Assembly (NCBI GenBank): GCA_019347855.1
Contig: JAHWKO010000072.1
Location: 1-12,225 of the forward strand
Direction: 5' to 3'
Origin: Actinomycetota bacterium
GTDB lineage: Bacteria; Actinomycetota; Nitriliruptoria; Nitriliruptorales; JAHWKO01
Length of the DNA stretch: 12,225 nucleotides
Position 1 is the first letter of the stretch, and every line of letters begins with the position of its first letter. The notes beneath the pieces are model-generated. The model worked only from the letters and a program-made list of their open reading frames with translations, had not been told where the DNA came from and ran no database searches. A program made the translations under genes and the position numbers. Below, in pieces: positions 9,437 through 12,225 of the stretch.

Positions 9437-10160
9437 TGGCGGCGGCCGTGGTCTCGCCGATCCCCTTGACGTTGCGGAGGTCCTCGAGATCCGCGTCGCG
9501 GATCCCCTCGAGCGACCCGAACTCGGCCAGCAGCGCCTTCTGCTTCGCCGGTCCGAGGCCCTTGATCTCGTCGAGCCTCTCGCGGGCCGCCTTGCCCTTG
9601 GTCTCGGACGTCGCCTTCTTGGCGGCCTTCTTCTTGGAGGCCTTCTTCGCGGTCTTCTTGCTCGCGGTCTTCTTCTTGGAGGCCTTCTTCTTGGAGGCCT
9701 TCTTCGCGGTCTTCTTGCTCGCGGCCTTCTTCGACGGCTTCTCGGTGGCCTCCGTCTCGGCGGCCTCGCGCGCGGCTGCGGTCTTCGCCTCGGCCTCGGC
9801 CACGGCCTGGTCGGCGGCCTCCTCGACCTCGGCGCGGCTCATCTCTCCCTTGGCGTCGGAGACGGTGCGCTTCGGGACGACGGTGACCTCGCCAGGTGCG
9901 GGCTGCTCCTCCTCGGCGGTCTCCTCGTCCTCATCGCCGGGGATCAGGTTGCTGATCGCGCCCGGGCCGTAGGACGAGGCGGGTTCCTCGCCGGGTTCGC
10001 CACGGCCGGACCGACGCTGGAGCACGCCGACCCCGAGCGCGATCATCGCCAGGACGCACGAGGCAATCGATGCCCAGATCCAGGTCAACGTGTCCTGGAA
10101 GAGGCCCACCAGCAGCGTCACCGCCGCGATGACGACGAGCAGGAAACTGAGGACGATCAC
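9417..10160 (-). CDS. membrane-anchored protein with lysine-rich H1-like region and C-terminal tandem helix-hairpin-helix
   Basis: From GTG 10160 (GAGGGG upstream) the protein has 247 residues. Residues 1-21 and about 28-48 are two membrane helices, followed by RR. Residues 56-95 are acidic and proline-rich; 108-140 are Ala/Glu-rich and helical. Residues 142-190 form a lysine/alanine/serine-rich tract built on KKxAKKAS- and ASKKK-type units, like histone H1 or bacterial H1-like proteins. Residues 196-247 contain two helix-hairpin-helix motifs (IKGLGPAKQKALL and VKGIGETTAAAI) laid out like the UvrC C-terminal (HhH)2 DNA-binding fold. I infer non-specific DNA binding tethered to the membrane. 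It follows divIVA after 97 bp and converges with the HExxH gene. The longer frame to 10346 crosses the hairpin region and is unlikely. Confidence 0.87.
   Translation of the reverse strand: MIVLSFLLVVIAAVTLLVGLFQDTLTWIWASIASCVLAMIALGVGVLQRRSGRGEPGEEPASSYGPGAISNLIPGDEDEETAEEEQPAPGEVTVVPKRTVSDAKGEMSRAEVEEAADQAVAEAEAKTAAAREAAETEATEKPSKKAASKKTAKKASKKKASKKKTASKKTAKKASKKKAAKKATSETKGKAARERLDEIKGLGPAKQKALLAEFGSLEGIRDADLEDLRNVKGIGETTAAAIKDQLA
9624..9724 (-). repeat. 44-bp direct repeat inside the lysine-rich tract
   Basis: An identical 44-base unit occurs at 9624-9667 and 9681-9724, offset by 57 bases (19 codons), so the reading frame is kept. It encodes part of the KKxAKKAS-type lysine-rich segment. 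Shorter units (CTTCTTGGAGGC and variants) recur between and around the copies. Such exact repeats in a low-complexity coding region are prone to copy-number change by slippage or recombination, which would change tract length without breaking the frame. Confidence 0.9.
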
Positions 10161-10195
10161 CCTGGTACCACCCCTCGTGGATGCGTGCGCGGCCC

Positions 10196-10238
10196 GAGTG
10201 CCCCGTGCCGCGGGGGGCACTCTACCGAGACGGCTCGG
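10196..10238 (-). terminator. hairpins in the gap after divIVA (possible terminator or attenuator)
   Basis: GAGTGCCCC (10196-10204) pairs perfectly with GGGGCACTC (10214-10222) with a 9-base loop. A second 5-bp stem, CCGAG/CTCGG with loop ACGG, lies at 10225-10238. Both fall in the 97-bp gap between the divIVA stop and the HhH gene start on the minus strand. No T-tract follows, so strength as an intrinsic terminator is doubtful; partial termination or RNA processing between the two genes are alternatives. Confidence 0.45.
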
Positions 10239-10257
10239 GGCTCGCGTAACCCGCAGG

Positions 10258-11028
10258 TCATCGGGTCCCCGACGGACCCGGACGATCGAAGATCTGCCCC
10301 TCGGCCGGGACCTGACCCGATGGGGCTGACGCGTCGCGGTCGTCACCTGGGCGCACGTCCGGCTCCGGCTCCGACGCCGGACCTGATCCGGTGGTCGGCG
10401 AGCCCATCGCGTCCTGGGCGGGCACCCCAGGGGACGGCTCGGCCGGAGAGGTCGCCGATGCGCGGTCCCCGGCTCCCGTCCCGGCAGGCTGCGCCGACGC
10501 GTCGCCAGGAGCGCCGACCACGTCCGTCGCCGGGACGTCGCCGGCGGGGCGCGGGTCCGTGGACCTCAACTGCTCGAGCTGCTGTTGCAGCATCGAGCGC
10601 AGGTCGTCCCGGAACGTCGACTCGTACTCCTCCAGCTCGGCGACCTTCCCGCGCAGGCGCTCGTAGCGCCGGCGCAGCGCCTCCTCGCGCCGGCGCGCCT
10701 CCCGCAGCGCCTCCTCGTGTGCCTGCGCCGCCTCGCGGCGGGCGTCCTCGATGAGCTCCTCGGCGCGCTGCCTGGCCTCCTCGATCGTGTCCTCGGCGGC
10801 GCGCTGGGCGGTCACCAGCGTGCGCCGCAGGGTCGCCTCGGTCTCCTCCAGCTCGTCAGCCCTGTGCTCGGCCCGAGCCAGGCGCCGGTCCCGGTCCTCG
10901 AGTTCGGCACGCATCCGCTCGAGCTCGTCCGCGACCTGATCCAGCAGCTCGTCGACCTGCGAGATCGAGTACCCCCGGAGGGACTGCTTCAGCGGGTAGT
11001 TGACGATGTCGTCGGGCGTGAGGGCCAC
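10258..11028 (-). CDS. divIVA: DivIVA/Wag31-family polar and septal coiled-coil protein
   Basis: DivIVA proteins bind curved membrane at poles and septa and, in actinobacteria (Wag31), organise polar growth. From GTG 11028 the protein has 256 residues, with GGGAG 4 bases upstream. Residues 1-40 hold the N-terminal lipid-binding/dimer motif (LTPDDIVNYPLKQSLRGYSISQVDELLDQV), matching the family's RGYxxxxVDxFLD pattern. Residues about 34-157 form a nearly uninterrupted Arg/Glu/Ala-rich coiled coil. Residues about 158-256 are a Pro/Gly/Ala/Ser/Asp-rich, probably disordered tail. The NYPLKQSLRGYS segment differs from the usual FxxxxxGKRGYxxDEV form. It sits 10 bp after yggT, the standard sepF-yggT-divIVA order. 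Confidence 0.92.
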   Translation of the reverse strand: MALTPDDIVNYPLKQSLRGYSISQVDELLDQVADELERMRAELEDRDRRLARAEHRADELEETEATLRRTLVTAQRAAEDTIEEARQRAEELIEDARREAAQAHEEALREARRREEALRRRYERLRGKVAELEEYESTFRDDLRSMLQQQLEQLRSTDPRPAGDVPATDVVGAPGDASAQPAGTGAGDRASATSPAEPSPGVPAQDAMGSPTTGSGPASEPEPDVRPGDDRDASAPSGQVPAEGQIFDRPGPSGTR

Positions 11029-11038
11029 GGGACTCCCA

Positions 11039-11296
11039 TCAGCAGGGGATCAGGAACATCAGGATGTAGATCGCGAAGAACACCACGAGCACCGAGAGAT
11101 CGAGCCCCATGCCCCCCATCTGCAGTGGGGGCAGAACGCGCCGGATCGGCTCGAGGATCGGAGCGAGCAGCCGGTCGATGCCACGGACGAGCGGGAGGAT
11201 CGGATCCGGCGGTCGGGGGATCCACGAGAAGACGACGTGGACCAACAGCACGATCAGGAGGACCTGCAGCAGCAGATCGAGGATGCAGAAGAACAC
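11039..11296 (-). CDS. yggT: YggT-family small membrane protein
   Basis: An 85-residue protein from GTG 11296, with GGGGAG 6 bases upstream. Two membrane helices (about 4-25 and 64-84) flank a loop with the family pattern FSWIP...PDPILPLVRGIDRLLAPILEPIRRVLPP...GLDLSVLVVF (two halves shown). In Gram-positive and cyanobacterial genomes this family lies beside sepF and divIVA and is linked to division, envelope or osmotic functions; a molecular role is not established. It sits 30 bp after sepF and 10 bp before divIVA, so the three are almost certainly one operon. The protein ends in a terminal Cys. Confidence 0.9.
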   Translation of the reverse strand: MFFCILDLLLQVLLIVLLVHVVFSWIPRPPDPILPLVRGIDRLLAPILEPIRRVLPPLQMGGMGLDLSVLVVFFAIYILMFLIPC

Positions 11297-11326
11297 GTCA
11301 GGCTCCCCGGGTGGCGGTCAGGTCGA

Positions 11327-11851
11327 TCAGGCACGAGGCGCCTGGGGGGCCGACCCGCCGAGCGGGTAGCCGATGTCCTGGAGCCGTCGACGTTCTTCGC
11401 GGGAGAGGTCCCCGCCCTCGTGCAGCAGCAGGAACGCGCGTTCGCCCGCCGGGACGATGCGACCCCGGAGCGCGAAGATCGTCCCGCCGAGGAAGTCCAG
11501 GAGTCGCCGAGCGGTGCGGTTGTCGACGTCGCCGAGGTCCAGCAGCACCGCGTTGCCGGTCCGGTAGCGCTCCCCGATCTCCCTGGCGTCTTCGAACGAC
11601 ACGGCCCGCACGATCGTGACACGGGTCGCCTCGCGGTTGGCCAGGCGCACATGGGTCTGCCGGTCCTCGGGGGTCCGCAGGTGCCGGACGTTGCCCGCTG
11701 GTTCCGGCGACCCGCCCGGGGTCCGGCGAGGCGCACCCTCCGGCGCTCGCGGCGGTTCCTCATCGAGGGACCGAACCTGGTGCTCATCGTGCTCCTCGGG
11801 TTCTTCGACCAGCCCCAGGTAGACCAGCGTCTTTCGCCACATCTCGCTCAT
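11327..11851 (-). CDS. sepF: SepF, FtsZ-associated cell-division protein
   Basis: SepF binds the FtsZ C-terminus and the membrane and helps align or anchor the Z-ring; it is essential in several actinobacteria that lack FtsA. ATG 11851 is chosen over the in-frame codon at 11887 because AGGAGG lies just before it and the protein then begins MSEMWRKTLVYLGLVEEP, the expected membrane-binding amphipathic helix. Length is 174 residues. Residues 20-70 are an acidic/proline-rich linker; 76-150 form the SepF core, with VLLDLGDVDNRTARRLLDFL and GGTIFALRGRIVPAGERAFLL including the glycine pair of the dimer interface. Residues 150-174 add a short Arg-rich extension. It is first in the sepF-yggT-divIVA operon. 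Confidence 0.93.
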   Translation of the reverse strand: MSEMWRKTLVYLGLVEEPEEHDEHQVRSLDEEPPRAPEGAPRRTPGGSPEPAGNVRHLRTPEDRQTHVRLANREATRVTIVRAVSFEDAREIGERYRTGNAVLLDLGDVDNRTARRLLDFLGGTIFALRGRIVPAGERAFLLLHEGGDLSREERRRLQDIGYPLGGSAPQAPRA

Positions 11852-11882
11852 CGGTCCTCCTCGAACACTCGGCGTGCTGAGA

Positions 11883-11911
11883 ATCATACTTGCCGTGGGA
11901 CAGAACGTCGA
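11883..11911 (-). promoter_or_regulatory. probable sepF promoter
   Basis: On the minus strand TATGAT (plus 11883-11888) is a near-consensus -10. It is 17 bases from TCGACG (plus 11906-11911), which matches TTGACA at four of six positions. Predicted transcription start is near 11876, leaving a leader of about 25 bases with the AGGAGG ribosome-binding site. This AT-rich patch stands out from the GC-rich surroundings. Confidence 0.6.
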
Positions 11912-11918
11912 TCTCAGG

Positions 11919-11924
11919 TATGAT
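11919..11924 (+). promoter_or_regulatory. candidate -10 box for the reductase gene
   Basis: TATGAT on the plus strand is a near-consensus -10, but the -35 region is poor. Predicted initiation is around 11931-11934, beside the ATG at 11934. If the reductase instead starts at one of the ATGs at 11920, 11923 or 11926, this box would lie within the coding sequence. Confidence 0.4.
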
Positions 11925-11933
11925 GATGACGAT

Positions 11934-11975
11934 ATGCGCCATCTCCAGGCACGATCACGAGCCCGCTGTGGCTGA
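11934..11975 (+). other. possible 13-codon upstream ORF overlapping the reductase start
   Basis: ATG 11934 opens a frame encoding MRHLQARSRARCG and stops at TGA 11973-11975, just past the GTG start of the reductase at 11968. With the -10 at 11919-11924 the transcript could begin almost exactly at this ATG, making it a leaderless leader peptide coupled to the reductase. Leaderless short ORFs are common in actinobacteria, but this one has no further support and may be chance. Confidence 0.25.
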
Positions 11976-12225
11976 CCACGACGAGGTCCGCCGCCGGCAC
12001 GGCTACCACCCGCTCACCGTGCGCGAGGTGGTGCAGGAGACGGCCGACACCTGCTCCTTCGTGCTCGGCGTGCCGGATGACGTCCGCGATCTGTTCGGGT
12101 ACCGGCCGGGCCAGTTCTGCACCTTCCGCGTGCACGTCGGCGACGACGAGCACCTCCGCTGCTACTCGATGTCGAGCGCCCCGGAGACCGACCCCGAGCT
12201 CACAGTGACCGTGAAGCGGGTCCCG
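11968..12225 (+). CDS. ferredoxin-NAD(P)H reductase-like flavoprotein (PaaE/KshB-type), N-terminal part
   Basis: The frame is open to the right edge (86 residues visible), so the gene is cut by the window. HPLTVREVVQETADTCSFVL and RPGQFCTFRV are the N-terminal FAD-binding barrel of the ferredoxin-reductase superfamily, and RCYSMSS (64-70) is the RxYSxxS flavin-binding motif. PaaE, KshB and Hmp-like reductases share this start; these pass electrons from NAD(P)H through FAD to a 2Fe-2S centre. Which subfamily cannot be decided without the NAD and ferredoxin domains. GTG 11968 is chosen because it leaves the usual short lead before HPLTV; in-frame ATGs at 11920, 11923 and 11926 would add 14-16 residues. 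It diverges from sepF. Confidence 0.85.
   Translation, partial: MADHDEVRRRHGYHPLTVREVVQETADTCSFVLGVPDDVRDLFGYRPGQFCTFRVHVGDDEHLRCYSMSSAPETDPELTVTVKRVP

Larger units (their letters stand above)
11883..11924. repeat. inverted repeat spanning the two facing -10 boxes
   Basis: ATCATACTTG (11883-11892) and CAGGTATGAT (11915-11924) are inverted copies with nine of ten positions matching, separated by 22 bases, with arm centres 32 bp apart (about three helical turns). The arms contain the -10-like hexamers of both divergent directions. This could simply reflect two promoters, or be an operator for a dimeric regulator of both genes. Confidence 0.55.

Noticed and set aside
9600..9740. CRISPR-like or VNTR non-coding array
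   Set aside because: The repeats are in frame within a coding region, offset by multiples of three, and encode a lysine-rich tract; there are no unique spacers.
10585..11923. 344- and 307-residue plus-strand ORFs antisense to divIVA, yggT and sepF
   Set aside because: The minus-strand genes have clear motifs, ribosome-binding sites and operon order; the plus frames do not.

Overview
The window is GC-rich and densely packed with bacterial genes. Many starts are GTG, several genes overlap, and the neighbourhood is sepF-yggT-divIVA, ileS, a DksA/TraR-family gene, lspA, rluD and dnaE. This order is typical of the chromosome downstream of the division/cell-wall cluster in Actinomycetota. The gene content fits a high-GC, possibly deep-branching actinobacterium; I cannot name a genus. 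I see no tRNA, rRNA, CRISPR array, insertion sequence or prophage gene.

Layout from left to right. (1) Positions 1-5636 are entirely minus-strand. Read in the direction of transcription they hold a small unknown gene (80 aa), a DksA/TraR-like zinc-finger gene, lspA, a RluD-type pseudouridine synthase, a membrane-anchored unknown gene, and dnaE (DNA polymerase III alpha), which runs off the left edge. (2) Positions 5853-9436 are plus-strand: ileS (the eukaryote-like 'type 2' IleRS) and a small HExxH membrane protein whose start overlaps the ileS end. (3) Positions 9417-11851 are minus-strand. In transcription order they are sepF, yggT and divIVA, then after a 97-bp gap with a 9-bp hairpin, an unusual protein with two membrane helices, a lysine-rich histone-H1-like segment and a UvrC-like tandem helix-hairpin-helix. 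(4) From 11968 a plus-strand flavin-dependent ferredoxin/NAD(P)H reductase-like gene runs off the right edge. It diverges from sepF across a short region with two facing -10-like TATGAT boxes that form an inverted repeat.

Functionally the window joins cell-division and polar-growth proteins (SepF, YggT, DivIVA), envelope maturation (LspA), translation (IleRS, RluD), transcription control (DksA/TraR-like) and replication (DnaE). The item most worth a second look is the membrane/H1-like/HhH protein beside divIVA. Next are the DksA-like protein whose fourth zinc cysteine is Asp, the small HExxH protein squeezed between ileS and the HhH gene, and the symmetric sepF/reductase divergent promoter region. 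Many long ORFs in other frames are by-products of high GC and were rejected.
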